DNA from: Cryptomeria japonica
Taxonomy: Eukaryota > Streptophyta > Pinopsida > Cupressales > Cupressaceae
Assembly: GCF_030272615.1 (NCBI RefSeq)
Contig: NC_081414.1
Span: 520,368,185 to 520,432,184 of the forward strand
Direction: 5' to 3'
DNA: 64,000 nucleotides
A model generated the notes under the pieces. It had not been told where the DNA came from. It worked only from the letters and a program-made list of their open reading frames with translations, and did no database searches. This document shows, piece after piece, positions 12,121 to 23,019 of the stretch (the stretch's first letter is position 1; every line of letters starts with the position of its first letter). The translations under genes and the position numbers were made by a program.

Positions 12121-13005
12121 CAAATCCAAAAACAAGCATTTTGCAATAAATATCCTCTTAAAGATAGACCACTGAGTATACATCCAACGACAATCAATTC
12201 AACACTGTGCTTTAATGAAATCACTCTTAAACAGATGAACTTTTCACTCAAACCAGACATTCAAACTGATCAACATTGTCATATCAATCAACCGCAAAAT
12301 TTACTCGTCCTTGGCACACTATCATGAGTCTTATACAGGGTGTGGTATACTCGAAACCAGATTGTGTCCTATCTTAGACGGGGTACCGCATTCCCTGAAA
12401 CCAGACAACATGATCATCCTATCAACACTTTCAACTTTTGATAATGAAGATCAAGATGTTTGTTTGATTTGTTGGAATTTGTGCATCTTATCTTTTTATT
12501 GATTTATCTTTGGCTTCGGTCATGTTCCTATGTTGCTCGATGATGTCACTAAGTGATTTAGAGTAACCGGGATGGTTCATGGTCCTTTTCTTTTTTGTTG
12601 TGATTGTTGTTTGTCTGTGATGTGTCTGTCTTTTGCAAAAAGGGTTGCATTTCAGCTCTGGCCTTCAATGCCATGATGCTACGCATCCATTTTGCTACAT
12701 TAAATAAAGGTTCTCACCTACAAAGTGCATTACTGAAAGCAAGTTTTTCTTCATCTCTAACTATTTTCTGTCTCATTTCTTCTTACTAGCATTTCTTTCG
12801 TCAGTCTTGGCAGTCTGTTTGATCCTATCATGTTCTATCATTCTTATCGATCAATTGGCCTCTTTTCTGCATGTTTCCGGCCAATTCCTCGAGGGGGCAT
12901 GCATATGTCATTGTTATTGTTTGGGGCATTTTCATATGTCATTGTCATTGTCTGGGGCATTTTCATTACTGTTCTTTGAAACAACGCTTAAAATCGCATT
13001 GTCTC

Positions 13006-13019
13006 AAAGAGGGGCAAAA
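13006..13019 (+). other. polypurine tract of the Tat-like element
   Basis: AAAGAGGGGCAAAA ends exactly one base before the right LTR. It primes plus-strand cDNA synthesis and fixes the orientation of the element as plus. Confidence 0.88.
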
Positions 13020-14598
13020 TGTAGACACCTAAAAATGGTCAACGCTTGCGGAGTCATACTTTAACATTTGCGCATTGCCTCATTTTAGGTTTTTGCGTCG
13101 CATTAACATTTCTCCTATGTCACGCACTTGGTCTTTATCATTTGTGAGCATCGAGTCCTTCTTCTGCATTCTTCATTCATCTCGCCTTCAAATTTGGTCT
13201 TGTCGACAACAATCTTCAATCATGATTTTGGCCGATCTTATCCTATCGCATCAATGTGCATGCTCATTTGTCATCATTTTGGACATCGTCAATCCTAATT
13301 AGGGTTTTGTCCTCTTATCAATCTTGTCATCTGGTGATCGATTTATCATCAATCCTTATCATTTTCAATCTTGTCGTTTTAACGATCGATTTGTCATCAA
13401 TCGTTGTCATGTTCGATCTTGTCATTTTGCGATCGATTTGTCATCAATCATGGTCATTTTCAACATTGTCATCTTGTGATCTATTTTGTCATTGATCGTT
13501 GTCCTTGTCAATCTCTTCAATTTTGCAATCGATTTGTCATCGATCGTTGTCATCCTTCTCAATCATGTCAATTTGGATCAATTAGTCATTGTTCTTCATC
13601 AATTGGCGCCTATCAATTTGGTCTCTTTATCAATCTCAGTTAGTTTGTCAATCAATCAAATCATTTTATCACATTGGTCATTTTATCAATTCAAAATCAT
13701 GATCGATATAAATTATCTTCAATCAAGACCTAATTGTCGTTCTTGCATTGTTAAGTCATCTTCTAGGGTTTCGTGATTTAATCATATAACCTTGTGTGTC
13801 ATTTCTTTCTCTAGGATTAATAAATTATTTATTTATCCTAAGTCTTCTCATCACAATTAAATGTTTATTTAATTGGCTAATTATTCCTCTTTTTGTGAAT
13901 TAATTAATAAATGACAAATTATTAATTAATTTACATAATTCTTAATTTCTAATTTTCCTCTTTTTCTAATTTTCTAATTTTCTAAATTCTTAATTTCAAT
14001 TTCCTCCTATTTCTCTCCTAATTTCATGGGAATGACATGTCAATTTGTCATAATTGACAATCAATCAATTTTTGACATAGAAGTTGTCATAATTTGTCAT
14101 AAATTATCAATCAACAAATTTTGCATATAAAGTGCATAATTTGTCATAATTGACATAATTGATTTGCAATTTCCATTTGATTTGAATCATGCTAATCTTG
14201 TCTTTTCTCCAATTTTTCTATAAATTGGATGAATTTCTTCAATCTTGGCTAATAATGAGAATGAGACTAATCAGATTATCGAATTTCTAATCATTTTGTC
14301 AAATCAATCACGCTTCGAGTACTCTTGAGCAATCATCTTGTCTACTTGCTTTCATATCATGATCATGCACTAGTAGGTGAGATCCACAACAAAGCTATTT
14401 GGAGAAGAAAGAAGGACAATGGAGCCCCATGAAGGAAGCATTTAGATCTATATTTGGTTTGCATAGCTTTTAGTTTTGAATGTTTCATTTTCATGTCTCT
14501 ATTGAGTGTGTTAGGATTGATCATGGCAATTTGCTTTTTTGATTGAGCTAATGGTTAATGTTTATATTGCTTTGATGATTTCCGATTTCCTAGCTACA
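13020..14598 (+). repeat. right LTR of the Tat-like element
   Basis: 1579 bp, TGTAGACACC to CTAGCTACA. It keeps more CpG than the left copy and lacks one 11-bp unit of a short AATTTGTCATA repeat near 14140. Confidence 0.93.
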
Positions 14599-14603
14599 GT
14601 GTC
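14599..14603. other. target-site duplication GTGTC, right copy
   Basis: Matches 4726-4730. Copia I gag continues from here towards higher coordinates. Confidence 0.93.
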
Positions 14604-15101
14604 CACAGTTTCATCAAATTTGTGAAGGTAGTATGTAGTATTTTCATCATCCTTCATACTGATGCCCTCAAGTTAACCCCTTAGTGCCTGTAGCTTGGCC
14701 TCTTTGACTTTTTCATCTCCCTCAAATAACCTCTGCAATTTATCCCAGGTTTCCTTGGTAGAAGAACAATGCATGACCTTGACAAACTCATTATCAGATA
14801 ACCTGCTCAAGATAGCATGTGTTGGCCTTCTCATTGTTCTCATACTCCTTCTTGGCATCCAAATCAGTGGGAGGAACACTAGGGCCAACATACCCACTCT
14901 TGATAGACATCCAAACATCAAAACCAAGGGAGGAAATATAGGTCTCCATTCTTCTTCTCTAGAAAGCATAGTTGGATCCATCAAACATGGGGGCTTTTGA
15001 GGAAGTAGACTCATTTGTTTCCATTGTGTTCTAAGTCTAGAATCTACCCAAGGTTTATAAATAATTAGGAACCTGGCTCTGATACCAAATGTAGAACACA
15101 A
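14604..15101 (-). pseudogene. copia I gag, N-terminal part
   Basis: Minus-strand reading gives the start of a UBN2/retrotran-type gag domain: R-L-S-D-N-E-F-V-K-V-M-H-C-S-S-T-K-E-T-W-D-K-L, then E-G-D-E-K-V-K-E-A-K-L-Q. W-D-K-L-Q is the conserved core of the plant copia gag. The domain is cut at 14603 by the Tat-like element and resumes at 4725. The N-terminal third is in poor frame, so the true start is not clear; it lies just downstream (minus) of the PBS at 15074-15087. Confidence 0.8.
15074..15087 (-). other. primer-binding site of copia I
   Basis: Minus strand reads TGGTATCAGAGCCA, complementary to the 3' end of initiator tRNA-Met. It starts two bases after the LTR end (TG/CA at 15090-15091). 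Confidence 0.92.
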
Positions 15102-15314
15102 AGTACCACTGAGAGGGGAGGTGAATTGGTGGTTCCTAATCTTTTTGACTTTTAAAGAAACTTTAGACTATCAGTTGTTATCTTTAAGCACTAAACAATC
15201 AAACCACTAAAGAAAATGAGGAAACCAAAAAGGACAATCACACAAATGCATCCCACAACACCAGATGTACGAGGAAAACCCAATGTGAGAAAAATATTGG
15301 TGAGAAATGCTGCT

Positions 15315-15340
15315 AGGTAAGTGCACAAAGATGGTGGTCA
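15315..15340 (+). repeat. left terminal inverted repeat of the DNA transposon
   Basis: AGGTAAGTGCACAAAGATGG and on to GTGGTCA at 15340. The 20 bases 15321-15340 are exactly inverted at 25934-25953. Confidence 0.93.
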
Positions 15341-16229
15341 ACAAGGGGGGTATAAGTGGACACTTTTTTTCTAAAATCAAGTGAACCTGAACATGGAGGC
15401 AAAATTTGAAAGTTGTCCACTCAAGATATGAAGATAATCAAAGAACAAATATTGTAGTACTCTGAATCTAGTTTCCAAACTACTAAACGTTTTCAAAATT
15501 GGATAAGATTAAGGGGTCCAAATCCTTCGTGCACAAATAACTGACCTTGATTTTTTTTGAAAAACATAACATAGTGTCTGACTTGCGCATCAAAAAAGTC
15601 ATAGTTAGATTTAGTATTTTGACAAATACTTTGGCAGAAAGATATTTAAGAGAGAGCACTATAATATGTGTATTTGTTTGTAATTTTTTGTTGAGTATTT
15701 TTTTTTATGATTTTTCCAATTGAGCATATCCTAAAAATTAGGTACCTGCTCGTGTGTGAAGCATAAGTTGCACTAAACAAATTGAAAATACAATTTTATT
15801 TTTTTAAAATTGTGAAGAATCAAGTGAAATACAATAAATTTATAAACTTTTTTAAATTTGGATAAGTATATCAAAAGTTATTCAAAAAATGGTGCATCAA
15901 TGTCTATGAAACCTATGGAGACACTGGTAAAACAAATTCAATAATAATATGTTATTGTTGTTCAAATTGAAAAAAAATTATATGGTTAGAAAGCTCAAAA
16001 GATGGGTAAAAATATGGTGGCAATTTTAGAAATACCCATTTGATGAAGTGTAAACCTGATGATGACAAATTCAATAAACCAAGTTGATAAAATAAAACAC
16101 ATCAAAAATGAGAGAAATGGAGGGAAATCAAACTTCCAAACCATAGCTTTGTCATCCAGGCCTATTTCCAAGCCTAAATAGTCAAAAGTGTGTACAAGGT
16201 ACTACAAGTTTAAAAAGTGCGTATGGGGT
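15341..16229 (+). other. left subterminal non-coding region of the DNA transposon
   Basis: AT-rich, no ORF, no recognisable feature beyond a GTGGACAC box near 15356 that also follows the right inverted repeat as GTAGACAC. Confidence 0.5.
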
Positions 16230-16318
16230 ACTTATGGTGTAAGCAGCGCGCACGCGCTCTTTTTCCTATAAACAGCACATACACGCTCTTTTTACTATAA
16301 ACAACACGTATGCGCTAT
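16230..16318 (+). repeat. subterminal tandem repeat, three 28-30 bp units
   Basis: Units share CRCRYACGCGCTCTTTTT and TATAAACA, giving AGCGCGCACGCGCTC, AGCACATACACGCTC and AACACGTATGCGCTA in turn. Alternating purine-pyrimidine CG-rich cores of this kind recur at 18960-19210 and 25700-25880 and may be transposase binding sites. Confidence 0.65.
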
Positions 16319-16319
16319 T

Positions 16320-16415
16320 GTATAATATGATATTCTATATATAATATGTGTATATACATATAATATATGTAATATATAATGTGCATATACATATAATATA
16401 TGTATATATACACAT
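16320..16415 (+). repeat. AT-rich palindromic stretch (ATATAATATGTRTATATACAT)
   Basis: Nearly pure A/T with TG/CA steps and several overlapping self-complementary segments. Confidence 0.6.
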
Positions 16416-16455
16416 GTAAGTGTATTGTGTCCCCCTCTCAAATGCATACAAGGTG

Positions 16456-16590
16456 CCTCTCTCTCTCTCTCTCTCTCTCCCCTTCTACCTTCCTCCCTTC
16501 CTCCATACCCCATCCCTCTCTCTCTCGCTCCCTCCCCTTCTCCCTTCATCCATACCCCATCCCTCTTTCCCTCCCTCCCTCCATACCCCA
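16456..16590 (+). repeat. CT-rich microsatellite with CATACCCC spacers
   Basis: CT and CCCT runs broken by CCATACCCCATCCCTCTYTC. A shorter relative of the tract at 17590-18452. Confidence 0.8.
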
Positions 16591-16640
16591 CTGCAACTAT
16601 GTCTGCACTTCTATAGAAGTAAGTGAATTCATTTCTTGTT
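16590..16640 (+). repeat. segment duplicated at 19293-19345, with splice-donor-like GTAAGTG
   Basis: Both copies read TGTCTGCACTTCTAT or TATCTGCACTTCTAT, then AGAAGTAAGTGAATT. The 19.3-kb copy lies upstream of the transposase ATG and may end a 5' non-coding exon, with an acceptor TTTAG at about 19517. This copy is either an alternative first exon or a duplicated 5' end. Confidence 0.55.
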
Positions 16641-17284
16641 TGTAACTTCCTCTTTGATTTTTATCATGTATTCTCTCCTAAGAAAATTGACTAATGGATT
16701 TGTGTGTGTATATTGAATAGGAGGAATAGTGTTTGAAATTGAACCATGAGTGTATTACTATTACAAACAAGGAAACCTGCAACAATATTCTTCTCAAATG
16801 TGTTTTTAATAAGCAGAGTAGATGTGGAAAATAGTGTCAACAAAGCAACATGATGAGTCAAAGTACCTACAATATGTTTTTCAGAAAGAAACAATAGGTA
16901 GGAAGAGAAAGAGGGAGAGTAACACAGATGATGTCCTGTAGAATGATAGTGGTGGGTATGCGAGAGTTCCCATGTTGTTACACAACGCCTGTCACCTAAA
17001 GAAATTAAAGTTTGTTGTATGCATGGCAGTGGTAGTATATGATGATCTTCACTTGTCAAACAGCTTGGAACGGTACATACCCATGAAAGAAATCAAGTAT
17101 TTAATTCCTATAGTAACAATTGAGATTAGTCTTATAACCTTTCAAATTATATGTTTTAGAACTTAGGGAGTACTCTTAGGGTTAGGTCAAGCTCTTACAC
17201 TTGCTTTTTAGAAAAGCCTCGTTGTTTGTTCACTTGGAGTCTCCTTGTATAATGTTATATTCATAACTTTAAATTTTATATATC

Positions 17285-17575
17285 ATTTTATTAGCCCACC
17301 ATATGACCCCTTAGGTGTCATTAGAGGTCGTGTTGTTTCCTAAGAGGTCATATGGTGTCCTGTGACCCCTTAAGACCCCTCGGGACACCAATGACCCATA
17401 ACAACACCATATGGTGTTCTAAAGGGTCCTATGGTGTTCTATTACCCCTTAGGACACCATTTGGTGTTGTTATAGGTCCTATGGTGTACTAAAGGATAAT
17501 ATAGTGTCATATGACCCCTTAGGACACCCTATGACCCCTTAGATGTTGTCAGGGGTCATATTGTGTCTTGGATTC
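17285..17575 (+). repeat. cluster of interleaved inverted repeats built on CATATGACCCCTTAGGACACC
   Basis: About a dozen short boxes, each a version of TATGACCCCTTAGG, ACACCATATGGTGTT or their reverse complements (AGGTCATATGGTGTCC, GGTCCTATGGTGTTC), occur in both orientations within 290 bp. The segment could fold into many alternative hairpins. It lies in the left arm of the DNA transposon. Confidence 0.75.
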
Positions 17576-17589
17576 GATATCTCTTCCTC

Positions 17590-17866
17590 GTCCCTCTGTC
17601 CCCCCTTCTTCTCTCCCTCTCTCCATCCCTCTACCTCTCTCCCTCTCTCTATCTTCCCTCCCCCTCTCTCTCTCCCTCTCTCTCCCTCTCTCTCCTTCCC
17701 TCTCTCTCCCTCTCTCTCTCTCCCTCTCCCTACCTTCTATCTCTCTCCCACTCCCCTCTCCTCTCCCTCCCTCCCCTACTCTCCCTCTCCCTTCCTCCAT
17801 ACCCCTTCTTCTCTCCCACCCTCCCCCGTCTTCTCTCCCTCTTTCCCTCCCTCCTACTCTCCCCCC

Positions 17867-17912
<46 letters not shown>

Positions 17913-18019
17913 TCCTCCATACTCCCTCCCTCTACCTCTCTCTCTCTCTCCCTCTCTCTCTCCCTCCTTCATTCTCTCTCTCTCTCCTTCTCCCTCTCTC
18001 TCCCTCTCCCTCCTTCCCT

Positions 18020-18079
<60 letters not shown>

Positions 18080-18452
18080 ACCCTCCCCCCTCTTCTCTCC
18101 CTCTCTCCCTCCCTCTACCTCTCTCCCTCTCTTTACCTTCCCTCCCCCTCTCTCTCCCTCTCTCTCCCTCCTTCCCTCTCTCTCTCCCTCTCCCTCTCTC
18201 TCCCTCTCCCTCCTTTCATCCCCCCTCTTCTCTCCCTCTCTCCCTCATCTCTCCCCACTCTCTCTCTCTCTCTCTCCCTCCCTTCCTCCATATCACTTCT
18301 TCTCTCCCTCCCTCCCCCTCTTCTCTCCCTCTCTCCCTTCCTCTACTCTCTTCCTCTCTCTACCTTCCCTCTCTCCCTCCACCTCTCTCTCTCCCTCTCT
18401 CTCACTCTCCCTCCTTCCCTCTCTCTCCCTCTCCCTCTCCCTCTCCCTCCTT
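17590..18452 (+). repeat. CT-rich microsatellite tract running into an assembly gap
   Basis: Over 850 bp of CT, CCCT and TTCC runs, with a uniform (CT)n of about 50 bp near 18030-18077. The long open frames here, serine, proline and leucine only, are artefacts of composition. Confidence 0.95.
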
Positions 18453-18952
18453 NNNNNNNNNNNNNNNNNNNNNNNNNNNNNNNNNNNNNNNNNNNNNNNN
18501 NNNNNNNNNNNNNNNNNNNNNNNNNNNNNNNNNNNNNNNNNNNNNNNNNNNNNNNNNNNNNNNNNNNNNNNNNNNNNNNNNNNNNNNNNNNNNNNNNNNN
18601 NNNNNNNNNNNNNNNNNNNNNNNNNNNNNNNNNNNNNNNNNNNNNNNNNNNNNNNNNNNNNNNNNNNNNNNNNNNNNNNNNNNNNNNNNNNNNNNNNNNN
18701 NNNNNNNNNNNNNNNNNNNNNNNNNNNNNNNNNNNNNNNNNNNNNNNNNNNNNNNNNNNNNNNNNNNNNNNNNNNNNNNNNNNNNNNNNNNNNNNNNNNN
18801 NNNNNNNNNNNNNNNNNNNNNNNNNNNNNNNNNNNNNNNNNNNNNNNNNNNNNNNNNNNNNNNNNNNNNNNNNNNNNNNNNNNNNNNNNNNNNNNNNNNN
18901 NNNNNNNNNNNNNNNNNNNNNNNNNNNNNNNNNNNNNNNNNNNNNNNNNNNN
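18453..18952. other. assembly gap, 500 N
   Basis: Exactly 500 N, a placeholder length, in the CT tract. True size is unknown. Confidence 0.98.
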
Positions 18953-18956
18953 CTCT

Positions 18957-19215
18957 ACCAATAGTATGTATGGGGTACTAAAACTATTAGTTCACTACCC
19001 TACCATAACTTTTTTAAGGAAAAGGAGCACGTACACAGTACTTATTACTTGTACTAAGCCCATTATTCATTACCCTATGATATTTTTTTAGGTTTAGGAG
19101 TGCGTATGCACTAATTATTAGTTCAAAATAGGAAAAAATAATACCATTGGGATTGTCAACATTTAATGGACTAACAACACGTACACGGTTATTAATGTAG
19201 CACGTACATGGTTTA
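18957..19215 (+). repeat. subterminal repeats with GTGCGTATG / GCACGTACA cores
   Basis: AGTATGTATGGGGTACT, GCACGTACACAGTACT, GAGTGCGTATGCACTAAT, ACACGTACACGG and GCACGTACATGG lie within 250 bp. GAGTGCGTATGCACTAAT at 19098-19115 is inverted at 25738-25760 (18 of 23 bases over the longer match). Confidence 0.65.
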
Positions 19216-19534
19216 TAGACATAGTTTTAGTTGCCCAAGAGCCTCAATGGCCTCAAAAGAAGTTTTTGAGGTCATTGAAGGGCCCCACTGGAACTGTATC
19301 TGCACTTCTATCACTATTTTATACATAGAAGTAAGTGAATTTTTTTGCTATTGCATGATTTCAAATGATTGAATTGTTGTTCTTATTAGTTTTTGTCAAT
19401 AGTATTGTGATTTTTTAATAGTTTGATTCCAAAAAATAGTGATAAGATGCATATTTATGGTTATTTGTTTGTTTATGAACTTTTGTTTACATATATATGT
19501 AATATGATTCTATTTAGGACAACCGATATCAACC

Positions 19535-22386
19535 ATGGGAAAGAACAAGCGAGGAATGATGGAACAACGAGAGGCTCAAAAGGAAAGACAAAGGTAGCGT
19601 ATGAAGAAATTGCGTGACATAAGAACAATGGGAGAAGAAGGTATGTCATCCTCAACATCTCAATTCGATTTACCAAATGAATATTATGCACCTTATGCAA
19701 TTGAAGAAGAGACATTTGATTTACCATTTGAACCTAATGCAATTGAAGAAGATAGTGCATTGAATAATCAATTAAATGATGAACATATTACACCTTCTCT
19801 ACTTGATGAATTGAATGTACATAATGCACCGATGTTAACACCTCCTAGAATCATTCGTAGGAAACCAAAGTATCTAATTGACATTGATGAAAATATATTG
19901 AAGTCAATTCCCAATAAAATGAATGAACAGACTTGTAGGAGAATGGTTAAAATAATATGGCAAAAATATTTTAATAACTTAAATCAAACCACAAGATGTC
20001 AATTAATTGTTCAAATGATTAAAAATTTGAGTTTTAGAGAGAGAATGAAAATTCTAGGCCTAAGATCATCCTAAAGTAACAGTGAAAGAACTATTGTGAG
20101 AAATCTATTTGATACATATCAAGCTATTGGTTCAAAATCACGTACTAAAGATTCTAATGCTACTTGACGTGTCCTTACATCAACCATAATGAGAAAGAAA
20201 ATAAAAAAAGATCGTTCGATAAGCAAAACAAGTAAGTCATTAAACATTAGTAGAACAACATTAAGTAAAGAATTAAAGAGGCAGGAAAAAATAGAGGAAC
20301 CTAACAATAATTCTCTTTGGGCATTCTCGAGTAGACTACCATGCAAAGACAAGGTTGTTGTTGATGCACTAAAAACATTAATTGAAATTTTTTGGCATGA
20401 CAACACAAGAGTTTCTCCCAACCAAAGAGATTTTGTTAGAAAGTGAATTGGGTCTACAAATCATGAGCCACATGCCAAACACTATTTGGATATGACTCAA
20501 ACTAAATTTTATGAAAGATTCCTTCAAAAGTTTCCTCAAATAAGAATTTCTCAAACATTTTTTGAAATGGAAAAACCTTTTTATATTAAGATTAATCAAG
20601 TACGCACCACGTGTTGTTGTAGGATGCATATGTAATTTTTCATGCATTATTACATTTTTCATCATTTATGTTGTACTTTGCACACTAACGATGTTTTGCA
20701 TGAATGTAATATACAAGCACCTCCTAAGTTGATAAGAGAATTTATTTCAAGTGTGCTATGTAATAGACATGATGGTTGCATTTATTATAAGATGCCTTGT
20801 TTGGAAGGTTCTTGTGCTATATGTGGTGGTTTGTAATGTTTACCAAGATGCGTACATTTGGAGAGCACACATGAAATTGGTATGAAACTAGTTTCTTTTG
20901 GAAAATACAAGACAATCACATATGGAGTTAAAGATGGAAAAGATTTGAAGAGATGTGAGATAGTGAAAAATGATATATGTGTAGTTCAATTTATGAAAAT
21001 ATTTCAAGAGAAACTAGTTTATGAGTACATAATGCATACACATAGAGCTCGATGGTTAGATTAGCAATTCGAGTTATGTAAGGATACATTTCCTCTTGGT
21101 ACCATTGTCTCTATCGTTAATTTTGCTGAAAATTATACACTACAACCTCAAAATGAAGTGTAATCCATGTATTATCACTCTACACAAGTTTCTATTTTTG
21201 TACACATAGCATTCATGCATGTAGATGATAGCATAGAGGAGGATAGAAAGGTTGTAAGAGAGTATCAATTCTGCATAAGTGATGATCATACTCATTCATC
21301 AAAGTTTGTACAAGGATACTTTAAATTTTTCTATGATAGTTTAAGGGAAAGAAACATACGATACAACCGACACTTAATATGGTCAGATAATTGCACCACA
21401 CAATTCAAGAAAGAAAGGATGTTTTATTGGTTGACAAGGATGCATATGACAAGCAGTGTACAACATTTTTGGAATTTCACTGAGGCTGGACATGGTAAGG
21501 GAGAGCACGATGGTGCATGATCATGTGTGAAAAGAGCCCTAGCTAGGGAAGAATTGAAGTACGAAGGTGGTGCTAAGTTGATAGATGCAGAAACAATTGT
21601 GCGATAGTGTAAGTCTATGATGGGTCTAGGTAATCCCATTATGTCAATGGTTCATAGATATTTTTGGTTGATCACTGAATCTAACATTGAAAACTATCTA
21701 GATTATTGTATAGTTGTAGGATCGAGTGACATGCACTCATTTATGAGTTCAGATTCAAGTTCACTAGTAATTTATATGAGACAAATGGTCTTGTAGACCA
21801 TTGGTTCCCATTGATTCATATCAAATTCCCAAAGCACTACAATTGAGCCAGATGGAGACATCAGTGGATTTTGACCATGTATCTGACCTAGTGGATTCAG
21901 GTGATTTTTTGAGTTAATTTTTTGCAAGTATTCTTTTTGGTTCATTTTGTTGTACATCATACTTTATTTTTGATATTAACTAACACTTTATAAAATGCAA
22001 GTCACGTGTATACAGTTGTTGTAGAAGAGAACAATGAAGAAGGAACATATTACTATTTGTGGCATTGTGTTGAGCCTAAAAGAAAATTGACAACCACAAT
22101 CATTGATAGAGAGGGTATTGAGTACCCAATAGGGTTTGTTGTCATGATAGGAACATGGCTTTGGAGATACTCTATCAAGAATTATGATGTTTGGTTGTTC
22201 GAGGACTTTGAAACACATAGACATATTCTTCATTTCTCTAACCTTGTTGTTGCAACAAATATTCATTTGGTGAAGTATCGCAGTAGACCTCATAACAATA
22301 TTTTATGGAACATTCATGAATCTGACCATGAAGCAATACTTGACACAATACAGGTTAAAGCCGATCCTGAAGACTTACTTGATTGA
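19535..22386 (+). pseudogene. DDE-like transposase of the DNA transposon, copy 1, decayed
   Basis: Starts at ATG 19535 (context AACCATGGG). Exon 1 runs to about 21917 in one frame with 11 stop codons (19595, 20072, 20165, 20444, 20633, 20834, 21062, 21161, 21518, 21605, 21794) and only one small deletion or shift, after 21796. It is collinear with copy 2 at 55627. A basic N-terminus is followed by an L-x-R-T-L-type helix-turn-helix-like region (about 20200-20290), a Cys-rich segment (C-C-C-R-M-H), then the core: N-F-A-E-N-Y at about 21119, where copy 2 has catalytic-type D, then W-S-D-N-C-T and E-A-G-H-G-K-G-E-H-D-G. Exon 2 (22001-22386) follows an intron whose acceptor has become AA. D, D and E/D roles are inferred from conservation. 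Family unnamed. Confidence 0.75.
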
Positions 22387-23019
22387 TTCTATGGTTTAGA
22401 GTAGAATGATTTTGAGAATTTTGTATAAATCATCGAAGAATTGTTCTACATTCGGTTTTTGTATATATAAATGCCCATGAGCTGATTTTTACATGTTTAG
22501 GGGCATAATTTTGTATATTTAAATGACAATGAGCTGATTTGTACATATGTACATGCCAAATTTTGTATATTAAAATAGCGATGCACTGAATCGCACATAT
22601 TGTAATGCCAAATTTTGTATAAAAGCCCATGAGATGATTTGTATATTAAAATGGCGATGAGTTAAATCGCACATATTGTAATGCCAAATTTTGTATAAAA
22701 TCCCATCATATGATTTGTAAGACAATTTTTTGTATAATCAAATAGCCAATAGTTGATTTGACCATATTTAGAGGCAAATTTTTGAATAATATGTGACAAT
22801 GTTTTGTGACTATTTTATGTGTCAATGTTTTGTGACTATGTATTGAGTATATGTAATGTGTCCATGGTCAATCATGAGCATTCCTGATTCTTGTATAATC
22901 ATGGAAAATTATTTGAGTCATTATCAGGTCATAGGGATCATAGATTAAGACTAGATACAATTTGAGCAAAAATTGTCATTGTTGTCAAAAAAATTGTCAA
23001 AAAAGTTGTCAAGCAGCTT
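22387..23019 (+). other. 3' region after the transposase, short diverged repeats
   Basis: No gene. GCCAAATTTTGTATA and GATGAGYTGATTTGTACAT-like phrases recur about five times between 22450 and 22790, a loose 60-70 bp periodicity. Confidence 0.5.

Larger units (their letters stand above)
10922..13005 (+). other. 3' untranslated region of the Tat-like element
   Basis: No convincing gene. It contains an A-rich stretch at 11020-11165, the duplicated AAAACCTGGCAAATAGGC segment at 11178-11240, a degenerate A-rich tandem repeat at about 11900-12120 and a 33-bp direct repeat (TGGGGCATTTTCATATGTCA-type) at about 12895-12965. Confidence 0.6.
4731..14598 (+). mobile_element. non-autonomous Tat-like LTR retrotransposon nested in copia I gag
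   Basis: A complete element of 9868 bp with two LTRs (4731-6316 and 13020-14598), TG...CA ends, a 5-bp duplication GTGTC and a polypurine tract directly before the right LTR. Orientation is plus, from the polypurine tract. The 6.7-kb internal part encodes one long low-complexity ORF and no recognisable gag knuckle, protease, RT or integrase, so it must use proteins from another element. The LTR start TGTAGACACC, the tract AAAGAGGGGCAAAA and the paired G-T-G/A-T-G-AAAACCTGGCAAATAGGC segments near the 3' end resemble what I know of Tat-lineage gypsy elements; the lineage call is an inference. Copia I gag resumes on both sides. Confidence 0.88.

Noticed and set aside
17543-19091. Long open frames of about 470-507 codons over the CT tract and gap
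   Set aside because: They consist of Ser, Pro and Leu from CT repeats plus 167 unknown residues from N; composition artefact.
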